From Canna indica (Eukaryota > Streptophyta > Magnoliopsida > Zingiberales > Cannaceae), in contig CP136891.1 in the NCBI GenBank assembly GCA_034359265.1, positions 59,558,001 to 59,622,000 on the forward strand: a stretch of 64,000 nucleotides of DNA. The letters are read 5' to 3'. Positions 23,901 through 36,772 of this stretch are shown piece by piece. The notes beneath the pieces were generated by a model. It saw nothing but the letters and a program-made list of their open reading frames with translations. It had not been told where the DNA came from and did not search any database. Numbering within the stretch: the stretch's first letter is position 1; each line of letters starts with the position of its first letter. The position numbers and the translations under genes are program-made.

Positions 23901-25840
23901 TTCCTCGTCCTCTTCATAGACATCCTCATTTTTCTCCTCAACCTCTGCATCAATCTTCGACTTCCTCAAACCTGGATCCCCTCCAATACCCTCCTCAACC
24001 TCTACCTTAACCAAAGCTGAATCGAAAATGCAGTCCTTGTTCACCTTCTTATGAGCTTTTTTTGAACGGTCATTTTCATCATCTTCGTCATCTTCCTCCT
24101 CTTCTTCATCGACACCCTCATCTTCATCATCTTCTTCGTAGACATCCTCATTTTTCTTCTCAACCTCTGCATCAATCTTCGGCTTCTTCGGCTTCCTCAA
24201 ACCTAGATCCCCTCCAATACCCTTCTCCTCAACCTCTGCCTTAATCAAAGCTGAATCGGAAATACATGACTCTGAACCCATTGTCTGCATCGTAGAGCCC
24301 TGAGCAAACCCTAACAATGAAATTGGGGCAAATATCTTAATTTAGTGTTTTTATAAAAGTTTTTCAATCCAAATTCGAGTGGGTTTGTGTTAAAAACTTT
24401 AAAAGCACGTGATGTTAGCTGCAAAAGATTGAGAGCTAGCAACTTTAACCCAAACAAATGCTAATAATACTGCAACTCTGAATGCTTAGATTGAAAAGCA
24501 GCTGCAAGAACAAGATGAATTCCAAAAGATGGTCATTGGAAATCAGTGCGCACACAACAAATACATGAAATGAATAAGGAACACAAAGAAGGCAGATAAT
24601 GACTTCTATTAGATGATAGTTGATGCTATGAGTTGAAGAAGCAAGAGCTGAGGGCTTTGTTATGGTATAGTTTGAACAAGAGAGGAATAGAAGGAGAATT
24701 AATGTATCCACTATTCCACTTATCACATAACTAACAAGGACTTAGAAAATGACAAACTTCTATAGGATTAACTACAAATATTGTATTTCTAAAAGTAATT
24801 GGTTCTGCTTCCATAAGTATCAATTTAAAGGAGATCCTATTTCAGAATCAATATAAGAAATGGCATCGAGGCTTTGTTCTGAGTTCTATTAACCCTAAAT
24901 GAAAAAAAAAATTAAAATAAAAAAATAAGGAAAGAAACAATTGTCTCAAAGAAGGCAAGCAATCAAGAAATATTCTAGGAAGCAAAGATGGAAACTTAGA
25001 TTAATCCACCTTTTATCAGCTCCGAAGAAAATTGATCTGTCAATAAAAGCATAGAACAATCCTTGCGATATGAATGTGATTATCCAACATATGGGCATCA
25101 ACCTTAGCTGCTAAATTTGAAGATTTGCAAACAAAGATATATTGACAACTTCAAATCTACTAATGATACAGCCAGGAAGCGGGAGTAATAGAAGAAAAGG
25201 TAAGCGGATTCCAATAAATATCGTCAATCTTCCTCAATAGACGAATAAATTGACAGAAGAAAAAACCCAACCAAACTTGCAGTCCATCACAAAAAATAAA
25301 ATAAAGAGTCACAGTGAAGAATAAATTAACTATAGCCGAGATAGAAAGAAACAAATAAGGATCCGAAGAGATCCAACACATACACAGAAAGAAGCACCAT
25401 CGTAAGACAGAAGGAAAAAAGAAAAAAAAATCACCTTTTATCAACTTCTGCTCTCCTTGCGATCAGAACCCCCAATCGGAATATGCAACACGCCACGGAT
25501 GAAACAGGGATAAAATTTATAAGAAGAGAAGAAAGAGAGAGTGCTTGGAAATGGTGACAAATAGGAAGACCAGGAGAATTTTTCGTGAGTCGTCAAAGTG
25601 CGGGGGAGATTGACAACTAGAAGAGCGAGGAAGGCAGAAGGGAAGCATGCTTTAAGAGAGAGAGAGAGATTACTTGGATGGCGACGATGAGAAGAAACAC
25701 CCCCACGCGAAAGGGAGAGAGCGTAGCAGTCACAGCAGTGTCATGCGAGAGGGAAGAAAGGTTTTCTTCTGGGTAAAAGGCGAAATAGTATATCCTCCGC
25801 CAAAGTCCAAAGAATCCTAAATAATGCCAAAGAAGGGGTG
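20980..25840. repeat. Segmental duplication, copy 1
   Basis: Similarity to 26512-40005 starts at TTAGGACGTCAACGTAAATA and ends near CCTCCGCCAAAG / CCTAA(A)TAATGC. It covers the whole acidic/cystatin-like gene, its upstream region and about 2 kb beyond its 3' end. Copy 1 lacks the CACTA, hAT-like and 190-bp insertions found in copy 2 and so shows their empty sites. The copies look roughly 90-95% identical by eye. Confidence 0.9.
23025..24290 (-). CDS. Acidic-region protein with cystatin-like C-terminal domain, copy 1 (probable recent pseudogene)
   Basis: Exon 1 (24290-23643) reads MQTMGSESCISDSALIKAEV, then two repeats of an Ile-Gly-Gly-Asp-Pro/Leu-Gly-Leu-Arg-Lys block, each followed by a long Asp/Glu run, and ends TYKKYRDEFLSSN. 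Good splice signals follow: exon 2 (23558-23448) encodes GFDIKTYVPNYSITFGLLEH and on to CEMAVKK; exon 3 (23202-23025) encodes LKYVKVIQANASGCG, then LFYVTFEAED. The exon 2-3 layout (KYRDE..SxGFD, then YVKVxxANxxxC...YxTFEA) matches a plant family with a cystatin-like fold. Exon 3 lacks two bases relative to the deduced ancestor, bringing a stop at 23107-23109. Function is unknown; the acidic tract suggests a chromatin or binding role but this is a guess. An upstream CAG at about 24302 suggests a leader intron. Confidence 0.6.
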
Positions 25841-26511
25841 AGCATGAGTTCGGTTTGAACAATAACCGAGTCGAAACGAAATAAAAATTATTCATTAACC
25901 ATTTACAAAATTAAAAAAATTAAATTAATTTGGCTCTATTAACTTACCAAATTCACCAAAAATTGATGAACTTTTTAAACATTTATATTTTATCCAGATT
26001 TGAACTTTGATCACATCCTTAACCACTTAAGCTTAAGCAAATTTTATTATTCGATATAAATCTTAAAATCAAAATTATATATATTTATAAAAAAAAAATT
26101 ACTATAATTCCTCACTAGGATTATCTCATATCTATTCTCTCTCTCTCTCGATTTTTCTCTCCTCTTCAATTACCTTGCCCATTAGTATCATTTCATTTAT
26201 TTATTTTTCTCCCACAATCACATCTTCTCTCTCTACCCCTCTCTCTCTCTCTCATCTTCTCAATCAATTGTCTTCTTCATTAATGTCATTTATATCATTT
26301 TATCTATTTATTTTTCTCTCTCAATCACATGTATTTTTTTATTTATGATTTTATTTTGTAGAGCTCAAAGACGAGAAATGGAATATATTAACTTGTTACA
26401 TAAATATGGTCAAGCTAGTGGGTAAATAGTTAATACAAATAGATCCTGCAATTTTTTTTGTCCAAACACAACTCTTTATGAATTAAAACATAGTTCTAGC
26501 ATTTTGGGCAT
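25841..26511. other. Spacer between duplication copies; CT-rich and AT-rich
   Basis: No gene. It contains (TC)n stretches at 26135-26150 and 26228-26255 inside AT-rich DNA. It begins with GGGGTGAGCATGAGTTCGGTTTG (25834 onward), a word typical of the hAT-like termini seen at 56170, but no partner end was found. Confidence 0.5.
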
Positions 26512-26994
26512 AAAAACTTTAGGACGTCAACATAAATATTTAGGCTTATTTGCAGTGATATCCAAAATAAAAAAAGGAAAACATTTATGGAAATTGAAGA
26601 AAAAAGTATTAGAAAATTAGGAAGGTAAAATTATAGTCTTATCACATTGAGGAAAGGAAGTATTGATTAAGGAATTAGCTACTGCAATACCAATATATAT
26701 TATGTACTATTTAAAATTCTCAAACTTTTAATTAAGGGATAAACAACTAGTGTTTAATTGTTTCACCTGTGGTAACGTTAATAAAATTCTTTCTTAGTGC
26801 TTCAAAATTTCATCGGTTGTTAATTAATGGCATTTCTTTTTCTTTAATTATTGATATTATATTCATATATATATTGATCCAACTTTTTTAAGATTTTAAT
26901 GTGGTATTATGTGCATTTTATCTCATTAATGTTTTGATCTAACTAGAGAATGCTCGAATGTAGTTTGAGATGCTTCTATTTTATATTGGAATAT

Positions 26995-27190
26995 TCATTT
27001 CATAGGATAAGAAGGATATGATAATGGATGAATTAATATTCATTATTTGTTTAGTGTATGGATTAGAAAAAAATGAGTATAAAATTGATATTATATCATG
27101 TGTATACCGGATTTAAAAATTTATATTCAATTCATCCTCATTTATTATACAATCTTATCATATTCTATCCAATGAAACAAATATATCATT
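26995..27190. mobile_element. MITE-like insertion specific to copy 2
   Basis: Copy 1 reads GGAATATTCACTTATTGTTTG without interruption (21440-21460). Copy 2 has about 190 extra bases between ATATTCATT and ATTGTTTATG. The insert starts TTTCATAGGATAAGAAGGAT and ends in the approximate inverse (ATCATATTCTATCCAATGAA). Flanks resembling ATATTCATT/ATATATCATT may be an imperfect 9-bp target duplication. Confidence 0.6.
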
Positions 27191-28870
27191 ATTGTTTATG
27201 ATGATCAAAAGTTTTCTGTCGGTGGAATATATTTGAGTCAGTAGTAGCTCTAAAAGTTGCAAATATCAAGAAGAAGAGGAAGAGACTTTTTTTCATGTCT
27301 ACCACGTCAGCAAAGTGACTTGCCACGTGTGCACTACCTAGATTTGATGTGGCCATTTTTTATTAGTTACTTTCTACTTTGTTTGCCAAGTCACATTTCC
27401 ATCTCAAACAGGGCAAATGTACACCCTTTTTGGTAGTTTAATGGCAAACTAGGCTCAAAAAACGTATGAGGATAAATCCATTCTATGTTCAATAGTTCAA
27501 GAGCAAAATACCCCTTATCGCTTATGTAAATACAAGCTTTAATTATGAGACTTTAGAGGGGACAAAGACGTAGCGAAAGAAAATCACATTATCTTGGGAG
27601 AAATTATGCTTGAGTAAAAAAGAGGGTGGACTTGATTTTAGAGATCTAGAAAGCTTAATTTTAATTTAGCATTATTAGCATAACAAAGTAGGAAACTATT
27701 AGCACATCCCAATACTCGATTAGCCAAAGTGCTAAGGGAAATATATTCATTTACGATCTTCCACAAATGCTTCTTTAGGTTCCAAACCATCTTAGGGATG
27801 GAGAAATATATTAGAAGGAAGAAATCTCTCAATTAAAGCATTAAGATGGAAACTGAATAGGTGATCAATGGTAAGATGGACAGTGTGGCTATGCATCTCA
27901 GTTGTGGTGCTCGCTTAACTAATATCAATCTACTGCCTGAATAATTTTGTTGATATTTTGGAACTATTTTGTGCATAATATAAGACATGCACGGAATGGA
28001 GATGAACTCATTAATTTCAATATACTTGCTTTGGAATATATAACTCATTAATTTTCAATATACTTTGCTTTGGAATATATACAACTGTAACTGATCATCT
28101 TTCAAGGCAAGTATACCACTGTTACTGATCTTATACAAAAGTCTCTCCAAAAAAATGAGTATGAACAAGCAATCATGAAAAGCAATGGCTTTTTGTGTAG
28201 AGAAAAAAATCAAAATAATGGAAGTAGATATTTCAAATACTAGATCGGATGTCATTACAATACATATGTATCAATATCATAGGATAACTAGGAACAAGTC
28301 AAACAAAAAGTCTTGACATCTGAACATTGCAATAAGAAGTCTAACAGCAAACAAACACCAGATACATAGCCATTTACGAAATATCATTTATTTGAATCCA
28401 ATCTAAGTAGGGGCATAGTACTTATCAAAACTCAGATATCAGTAAAGTTTTGGTCATCTGCAAATACAAGAAAACATAGTTAAGTGATGGCACTCAAATC
28501 ATTCTTGAAAGAAATATATCTGAACATATATATAACTAAAGCAAGTGGAGTTAGATGAGTGTACACAACTAAAAACTGAAATAACCAGTCCCCTACTACA
28601 ACAGAGCTTATTTTAGTCAACAGTTTTTAAGACTTTGCACTGCAGTTTTAACTGCAGCAGAATCTTCACCTGCGGTTTCAAAACCGCAGCCTAAACTGCC
28701 GCGGGGAATTTCTTTCCCCGCGGTTTGCTGACTGCAAGTTAAAGTGGCTTTTATGCTGCGGTTAATAAATTGTAGCGCAAACTTATTTTTCGTAGCATGG
28801 AAAATGATTTTTCTTGAAGCATAAACAATAGAGAAAAACCATTTCTCCCCACGCATAAACTGCAGGGAAA

Positions 28871-31233
28871 AATTAAACTATTTCTTTATAAAGAACCAAG
28901 TTGAAAAAAATTAGGTCATCTAGTCAAAAGTATACAAGCATCTTCAACGCTAACATCAAAATAAACTAGTACTTAAAAATGCATCTCCAACTTCATTCGG
29001 CCTCAATTTGTGACACTTGTGAGCAAATGAATGCAATAATTAGATTAAACCTTAATCACAATAATACTAACAGACTAGCTAGAACAACAGGTTAAATAAA
29101 ATCACAATTCATCAACTTAATTACAATTTATCAATTCATCAACTTAGCTACAACTAATCATATATCAAGTTAACCATTAGCTTAGTAACTTAGCTATATA
29201 TTGTTGTGCAAATTACAGTAAAACTATACATTGCTATGAAATAATCTGTTGACAAATTAAATTAGGGGGTGAAGTGCATGCAACCCTTGTAAACAAAACA
29301 AGAGAAGATTACTAATCTTGACTCCCATGTCTGAACTATATTAATTGCATAGAAAGCAAGACAGCAACGACATCATGGAACACAATTGACATTTCTGCCA
29401 CAGCTGTGGCTTTCAAGGCTGACCAAACCCTGTTACAAAGATAATATATCTTGATAAATTAGTTAATAAATGAATTAAAAATATTCTCTCCTACAATATA
29501 CATAAATAGCAAGTATACTGTAGATGAATAAATAGCATTCATAAATATTTTTAAGATGAGTATTTCTGGTGATAGATGTACAAGTAATACATGCATTATT
29601 AAGATGATAATATTTTTAAGATGTTCAAATAGGTGCTATTAGAGCTGACTTTGCTCTAATAGAAACAGGTGCCCAAACAAAAGCTATCCTAACAAAAGAT
29701 TATTAAGATGATATTATTAAGATCTTAATAATAGGTGCTATTATTAAGATCTTAATAATAGTTGCTATTAGAGCTGACTTTGCTATGAGAGTACTGGAAC
29801 CCAAACAAAAGATTTTCTAACTTTTGAAGGTAGCATGATATCCGGAAAACATTTCAGTAACATTTCAGGATATCCAGAAGAAACACTGCATTTCAGGAAC
29901 ACATTGTATTTCAGGAACTTTCTTAATCTTTCCCCCATGAGGCCCCCTCTCTCATTTACCTTTCCTTAGGGTACCAAACTTTCTTTACCTCAATCCCCAC
30001 TCCTCTTCCTCTTCTCATTTCCTCTGGGAAATGTTATTCTTCTCAACCAAAGTTTTAGTGTTTTCAAAATCCAACTTGTTTAAGTTATTACTCTAGGAAA
30101 TGTTAGAAATTAACAGCTAAAGTTACATGAAGGTAAACTAGTTACTCTGGGAAATGCATGAAACATCTAGAGAATAAGTTCTAGCTAAAGTTACTCTAGG
30201 AAATGTATGAAACTAGTTATAGCTAAAGTTACTCTGGGAATATGTATGAAGCATTTAGAAATTAACAGCTAAAGTTATAGGAATAAGTTCCACCTGACAC
30301 TAGAGAATAAAAGAGCTTCAAGAACAAGTTTGCATGAGACTTCTTAAGATAAACTAGTCATTTGCAGTACTATATGATGTATAGGAAGGTAAACTAGTTA
30401 TTTGCAGTACACAGTATATGATGTATATCAAGGCAAACTAGTTATTGTCTATTCAAATTGTCCTTAAAATGTATATGATGTATGTTTAAATGTGGATAAA
30501 GTGAATGCAAGTCTCACTTTGGCTAGCTTAGATGGCTATCTTTTCATCAAACATTGTTTGTTTAAATGTGGATCCTAGGAACCAAAAACCCAAGAGCTGT
30601 ATATGAATATCACTTCTAGCTTACAAGGTTGGCTATTTTATTGTGATTCACTTTGAAGAATAATGAAATTGGCAATCCAATCCGGCATATGTAATTAACT
30701 ATTATAGATAAAACTATGTAGATTCTTACTATAGTGAAAATCTCTAAGCAACAATATCCCTAAGGATAAATAAGAACCACTGAGTTCATCACTTTATTAT
30801 AATTGGCCAAAGTGTATATACTAATAAGTATACTTATGCATTCTCTTTATCAGTATATATTGATAAGTATATATTTATATGTATATAAGTATATACTTAT
30901 ACAGTATCATATAAGTATATTGATTTACTTATATATACAGTATATATGATATATGATACTTATATACTTATAATATACAGTATGGTGATATATGATATTT
31001 ATATGCTTATAATATACAGTAAATGATACATATATACTAGCTAGCTAGTAAATATCTATTCGGCAATTATCCTATTGCCCTATTGGATGAACAGTAAATA
31101 ATTAAAGCAAATATAAGAATGGAAGGACGAACTTTCCTCCAAAAAAACCTTGACTCCAGCGAAAACAAATTCTATCATCAAAATCTATAGCTACTAGACA
31201 CTAGCTACTATTCTTTATACTGATCAGGATATG
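28871..31233. other. Left interior of the CACTA element, no gene seen
   Basis: This is AT-rich. It holds palindromic repeats around AAGATCTT (29695-29765), the tandem repeat at 30090-30290, and a run of TATATACTTATA variants at 30830-31040. Confidence 0.55.
30090..30290 (+). repeat. Tandem repeat, about 52-bp unit
   Basis: Three to four copies of a unit containing GTTACTCTGGGAAATG(T/C)ATGAA and CAGCTAAA / TAGCTAAA occur in succession. It is non-coding. Confidence 0.6.
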
Positions 31234-33547
31234 TGTAAAGCACGGGATTTCCTAATATAAAATTTCATTGGTGCAACACATCGGATCGGAAGCTAGTCGG
31301 GCCAAGTCGCGAGATCGCCGCGAGTAGCACGTATAATTTAAATTTTAGACCTATGGTTAATGTTTTAGAATGTATGGGTTGTTTGATTAAAGTTGGATTG
31401 AAATCAGGTTCGCGGATTGAGTCAGGGCTCAATCTGAGTTTAGGTGGAGTCGAATGAAAGGGTTTAAGTGAAGAGGGGTATTTTTGTCAAAGATAAAAAG
31501 GGACTTAATCCCTCACTCCAAGCCACCGTGCGGCTCAAGACAAGTTGAGCCGCATGCAACCCGAGGAGAGGGGGGGAGGAGAAGAGAACTTTTGCGGCGG
31601 CGCCGAATCTGCGTCGGAGGAGGAGGAATTGATATCGTCTTCATCCCATCCACCATCTTCTTGTAATCGAGGTGAGTGGTCGGGTTGTCAAAAAGGGGAG
31701 GCGGGTGGCCAAACCTTGGAGGTTTTCATGGATCAAGTTTTTACGCGATGATTCTTGCCGATCGTTGTAGTTCTTGTACTTAGTGTTCGAATGACTCGTC
31801 TCATTGTGTTTTATGTGTTTTATTGATGATGATTTTTGGAATCTAGGGGTTGGCCGAATAGAGGAAAAAAGGGAAAGGTCATGTCGAAATTTTCCCGATT
31901 TCCTCGAGCGGCTTAAAACCCTTGGATCATCTTCTTTTAGTTAAACATTAGATTATTGCATCAATATGTAGGAATGATAGTCAGAGAGCATGCCCTTCCA
32001 ATCTAGAGGGCTCGGTCGAGCAACGGATTACCCTGCTCAAGATCCGGCCGAGCAAGGAAGAGGATGATACAGAAAGATCAATCGATTTCTTTATGCTAGA
32101 TTTCATGCTCGATAACTTGGAAGTAGATCCTTGCACCTGCCGAGTCATTCATGGTCATCTTAGGTGATTTTGAAATATTAGGAAAGATCACACTGTAAGG
32201 TTGCATATTGGTAGAGAAATTCATGAGGTATCATGTAATTCATCAATTTTCCTTTACCACACTATTGATACTTGTTTGAGATTCCATGTTAGTACACTAT
32301 TACCTTGCTGAAATTTCTCTATAAATGCAGAATTTAATTGCTTTAAATGTTGCTATCACGTGGAGTTTTATGCTATTAGCTGTAGAATAGAGCCAATATA
32401 ATTAGTATGTTGTGGTGCACTTGTATTTGAACATATTTGTGTTCATGACATGTAGTTCACTCTTATGGAATGTGACTAAGGATGCTAAATGAATGTAATA
32501 ACACCACCGGGTGTTTAGTTATCAAGAAAACTTGGATGTGGACGAGCTAGGCGTCGCACCTAGGGAATAATCAGCGGGCATTGGTGTGCGGTTGATGGGG
32601 CCCGGAATGAGGGGGGCCGGGTATGGGTGAAGGCTCGAGGTTTAACTAGGAAAACTTTAGAGCACTTTGCTTGTGTATTGTGATTGAGATGATCCATTGA
32701 GGAGTGTTATTAGCCGCACGACTACCACACGACTCAGCGGTGATTAGGGTCTTGAGATTGCACTAGCGGGCCCGCGAGGTGTTGGACCATGCTGACGGTA
32801 GACCCGAGTCGGGTGGGAGCAGCTGTTATCCGGATACTAGTGGTCATCCTAGTCGACGGACCCGTGATTTGATTGTTTGATATATTATATGCCTCATTAG
32901 GCTAGTTCGTGGAGGCCCATCTGGCCTGATTTTGGTGGAGAGGGGAAGCCTAGTATGGCCGAACCCACCCCCCCCCCCCCACACACATGAATAGGTCTAT
33001 AGGGCCAAGGAGGCTGGTTTAATTATTTAAATGACTCAAGAAATTGGTTAGCTTAAATTCCTTAACTGAATCATACTGTTATATATGTTACCTTACCAGG
33101 GATTTTAAGTGGAGGTTCGAAAGAACCGCTCACTGAGTTCCTCATGAACTCACAGTTTATTATTTTGTTTTTACATAGCCCGACCACTGAGGTACGGCCT
33201 GGTGGCCTGGTGGCATGGTGGCAACTGGAGTGTGGGTGGAGGCACAGATGTCGTAGCAGGCGTCCATAGAGTCGTAGTCGTGTTGTTTAGAGTTGGTAGT
33301 CATGCACTGAGTGGTCTTTTGTAAAACATTTAGTGCTTTCAAAACTTGAACCGTTATTTGAAAAGTTGAGTTATTTCTTTAAACTTAAAATTATTTTGAA
33401 TTTAATAAAGTTTGGTTGCCGTTTTATTTTATGACTTTCTCGTTGGTCCAGTGTTGATTCTTTTGTGGTTGGTTAGTGCATGTGGTAGGCTTCGGGGTAT
33501 TGACACATACCCTGGCCGGTCACGCGACCCTGAGTTGGGGTGTGACA
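31234..33547 (+). mobile_element. Ty3/gypsy solo LTR inside the CACTA element
   Basis: It runs from TGTAAAGCACGGGATTTCCT to GAGTTGGGGTGTGACA with flanks ATATG and ATGTG (4 of 5 alike). Inside are the GAGCCGCATGC region (31500-31560), GAGGTGAGTGGT (31670), AACCGCTCACTGAGTT (33125) and GGTCACGCGACC (33518), each also present in the LTR of the gypsy element at 53105-58820. No pol is attached, as expected after LTR-LTR recombination. It contains a C-run at 32972-32981. Confidence 0.7.
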
Positions 33548-34552
33548 ATGTGTTTCCCTAATATCTTTCATAATTTCATGCATCATTTTATACAAAAATC
33601 ATACTGTTATTCAATCAACAAAAATAATTAAGAAAAAATTCAACCAAAATGCATACAATTGCTCTTGTTGCTTCCTTTTATCCCTCTTCCTTTCATGTGC
33701 TATGATAAAGAGTTCATCTCTATTCATTGACCAACCCGTTTTAGTCTCCAAACAAAAGAGTTTATATTCAGTTGAGTAGTAGATAATGAGAAAGACTGGA
33801 TTATTTCAAGAGATAAAAATTGTACTTACAATCTCATTAATATTATGTTGTTCTATCTCTTCAAATGGCTCCTCACTAATAAAAGGTAAACTAAAATATC
33901 AGTTTCTCCCTTACATTATCCAGTTCTACCTTACATTCTTTCTTGGTTCTCCCATATAGTAGTAGTGAATGGCAATTCTAAAATATCAGCTGCTGATAGT
34001 TAATCTGATGGATGTTGTAAAATGATAAATAACAACAATAATAAAGAGCAATAGTATATCTTTTTGTTCAACAAATAATACTCATAGGATTCCACTTTTG
34101 TACCTTCTCCATTTGACTTTTATTTTCTAGGGATGGTTATGGAAGAGTTCACAAATGAGGAATTGAGGATCACATCCTCTATATCAGCATCCCCAACCCA
34201 TGTCAAATGTGGGCAGGGCAGGGCAAGGAGAGAACTCCTCTTCTCCCTACCCACCCACTAGGGTGAAAACAGTGGGTTAGTTGTTGTAAATCTCCGTATA
34301 TATCAATTATTCTTATAAAGTTGTTTTTGTCTCTTATCTATAAATGCAATTAGACAACAAAAAAACATTATATAAAATGAGGTTCAAATTCTATAACAGT
34401 AATTTATTTTGTTATGAGATACCTGCAAAATCTGTAAAATATGTGGTTAGAATTAATGATATATATATATAGAGAGAGAGAGAGCTCCTAAAGAAATTTC
34501 TTGTAGCCTGTAGGCTTCAAGTCACTCAACTGACAAACTATTTATATATATA

Positions 34553-34832
34553 GGGTAAATTACACTGACCTCCCCTAAGGTTTAGTGAAATTACACTGAC
34601 CTCCTCTCTATTTGTCCAGATTACAATCACCTTCCCTGAGTAATTTTTTGTAGGGGAGGTTTGTGTAATATTTTACAAAACTCAGGAGAAGTTTGTGTAA
34701 TCTTATTTCGTTAATAAGGGAGGTTTGTGTAATCTTTTACAAAACTCATGGGGGTTACAAGACAAAATTACAAATAGATGAGAGATCAATGTTATTTCAC
34801 TGAACCTCAGGGGAGGTCAGTGTAATTTACCC
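34553..34832. mobile_element. 280-bp MITE with about 38-bp inverted ends in (TA)n
   Basis: The left end GGGTAAATTACACTGACCTC and the right end GAGGTCAGTGTAATTTACCC are exact inverses, and pairing continues inward with few mismatches (CTAAGGTTTAGTGAAAT / ATTTCACTGAACCTCAG). Both flanks are TATATATATA, compatible with an 8-10 bp target duplication but not resolvable in a TA repeat. Confidence 0.85.
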
Positions 34833-35159
34833 ATATATATATAGCAATGCTCGAATGCTAGGGGTCGGTGGTAATGTTAAGAGTAGGGTTAATTTGTCTT
34901 AGAATAGAATTTGTGTATAAAATGATGCAGAGTAGAAATCAAATATATTACTGATTTTTTTTCACCAAAAGTCACAACTAGTTCGACCATCATCATAAGC
35001 AAAAGAGGGAGCTTGATGATTGATCAAATCAAATTGTAAGGTATTTAACAAAGTTGAAGAATATGATTCTCATGACGAAAATTTGATGGCTATTATTGAA
35101 AGTTGAAGAATCTTGCTTTCTCAAGTATTCATATCATATATCTTTTGCTTGCTGTTTTC

Positions 35160-35400
35160 AACTAAATTGCAGGAGCAATACATTGGAAGAGTATGATACT
35201 TAAGTGTTAGTAGTCTAGCAATGTATTACTGATGCTTATTGATCAACAACCTAGCATTGTATTAAACAGATCAACAATCTGCTGTTTACTGATGCTTGCT
35301 GTTAATCTAGCAATGTGTGATACTTATTGAAAATACATTGCTATTTTCAATCTAGCAATGTATTGTTGGAGCAATACATTGGAAGAGTATGTTTGTTAGT
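35160..35400 (+). repeat. Direct repeat of GGAGCAATACATTGGAAGAG
   Basis: The 20-base word occurs at about 35172 and again at about 35366. Between them are several CTAGCAATGTATTG / CTGATGCTTACTGAT variants. It is probably a decayed short tandem array. Confidence 0.5.
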
Positions 35401-36059
35401 CTTTTATGTGGACTGTAGATCAATGGTGACTTGCACATTTAAAAGAGAGTTCTTTTTCTTTGTTTTATATATTAAAAAAATTAACTTCTATGTCTATCAT
35501 TTAGTAAGCTTACCATGGAATTCAAAAACCACAATGAAACTAGATTCTCAACTTGCAGGTTGTCTGAAGACTGAAGACTCTGGATTTACTATTCAAGTCT
35601 TGCATTTAATAAGTTATAAAAATTCTTTAAAATGTACTTCCATAGAATAGGAAACCATAGATATTAAAATTACATTGGGCTGACTCGTCCAACTCAAAAA
35701 CCAAGGAATGAGAACCTTGGTGGTCTCATTCACTTTGATTAGAAATGCAAATGCACAGACTCTTGCATGACAGGGACACAGATATGGACATTTAAAATAT
35801 AATGTGGTATGGGCAATGTAAATATAGCAATGCAGCAAACAGTCTCAAGATGACTTGGGGACGATGATACTAGGCATGACAATCATTGCTTCAATAAACA
35901 CATGTGAATTTAATTTCTTCTGCTAACATCTTTCAATTTACACTCAATGACATCAGCATGCGAGCAGAATAAAGAATGAAGAATAGGAAATATCCTTAGA
36001 AGTTAGAAGAATAGGAAATACACTCAATGACATACATGCCATGCTTAGAAGTTAGAACC

Positions 36060-36450
36060 AAATACCCTTTATTGCAACATGAAGAATCGCAGAATGAAGA
36101 ATAGGAAAGAGAATAGCAGAATGAAGAACAAATACCCTGACAAGAGCAACATAAGACCATTGCTATCAAGAGAAAATACCCTTACAAGAGCAGAATGAAG
36201 AATGAAGAATGAAGAGGCACTCATAGATGGCATCAGCAATGAAGAATTGCTCATAGAATCGCAAAATGAAGAATCGAAAAATGAGGCGCTCGTAGACTGC
36301 ATCGACCGAAGACAGCAACAAAGATCAAAGAATCTCATAATGAATCACGGAGAAGGTGAAGCGACAAAGAAATCACATAATAAATCGACGAAGAAATCGT
36401 GGTATCAGAGAAGAAATCGTAGAATGAAACAAAGAAAAAATCATACCAGA
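36060..36450 (+). repeat. GAATGAAGAA-type microrepeat with an open frame (36202-36606)
   Basis: Words such as GCAGAATGAAGAATAGG and AATGAAGAATCG recur every 12-20 bases. The + strand stays open for 134 codons from 36202, giving a Glu/Asn-rich then Arg/Lys-rich peptide (for example KKSWYQRRNRRMKQRKNHT). The frame ends at the subterminal CACTA repeats. I take it as a repeat-driven open frame, not a gene, although it lies where a CACTA cargo or transposase tail could lie. Confidence 0.4.
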
Positions 36451-36772
36451 TTGGAACTCCGTGCCCAAGAAAAGGAACTCGGCTGTGGCGGGAAACAGAG
36501 AAGCTGTGCTGCTGTATGCAGTGATCAGAGAAGAGAGCACTATTTTTATCAACAAAGAAGAGGCTGCTGGCTGCGGTGCTTTGCCGTAGTCTCTTCTATT
36601 ACTTAAGCTGCGGTTTATTAAAAACCGCAGGTTTATGTGTGTTTTTTTTACATCAAAAAATAAAATGTTGGCCTAATATGTCTATAGATGTGGTTTCTAA
36701 AAATGCAGCTAACTAAATGCAGCCTAAAGTGAATTTTACTGTAGTGCCTAAAATTGAGACATGACTAGAAAC

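Larger units (their letters stand above)
28595..36746. mobile_element. 8.15-kb CACTA-type element inserted in duplication copy 2
   Basis: The left end is ACTACAACAG (first C apparently lost) and the right end CTGTAGTG, flanked by CCT on both sides (28592-28594, 36747-36749). The uninterrupted site is at 22837-22846 in copy 1 (CAGTCCCCTAAAATTG). Both subterminal regions are rich in CTGCGGTT/AACCGCAG words (28670-28790; 36607-36640), as usual in CACTA elements. I find no transposase: the interior is AT-rich and holds a gypsy solo LTR (31234-33547), a MITE (34553-34832) and tandem repeats. It is therefore probably non-autonomous or badly decayed. Confidence 0.75.

Noticed and set aside
23795..24244. 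His/Pro/Leu-rich frames on the + strand (23795-24010, 24062-24244; also 38324-38539)
   Set aside because: They are the antisense of the Asp/Glu-rich codons (GAC/GAG/GAA runs) of the minus-strand gene; low-complexity shadows.
36202..36606. 134-codon frame as a CACTA-encoded gene
   Set aside because: Its first half is a 12-20-base microrepeat and its end runs into subterminal repeats; the frame is more likely repeat-driven. Reported as a repeat instead.
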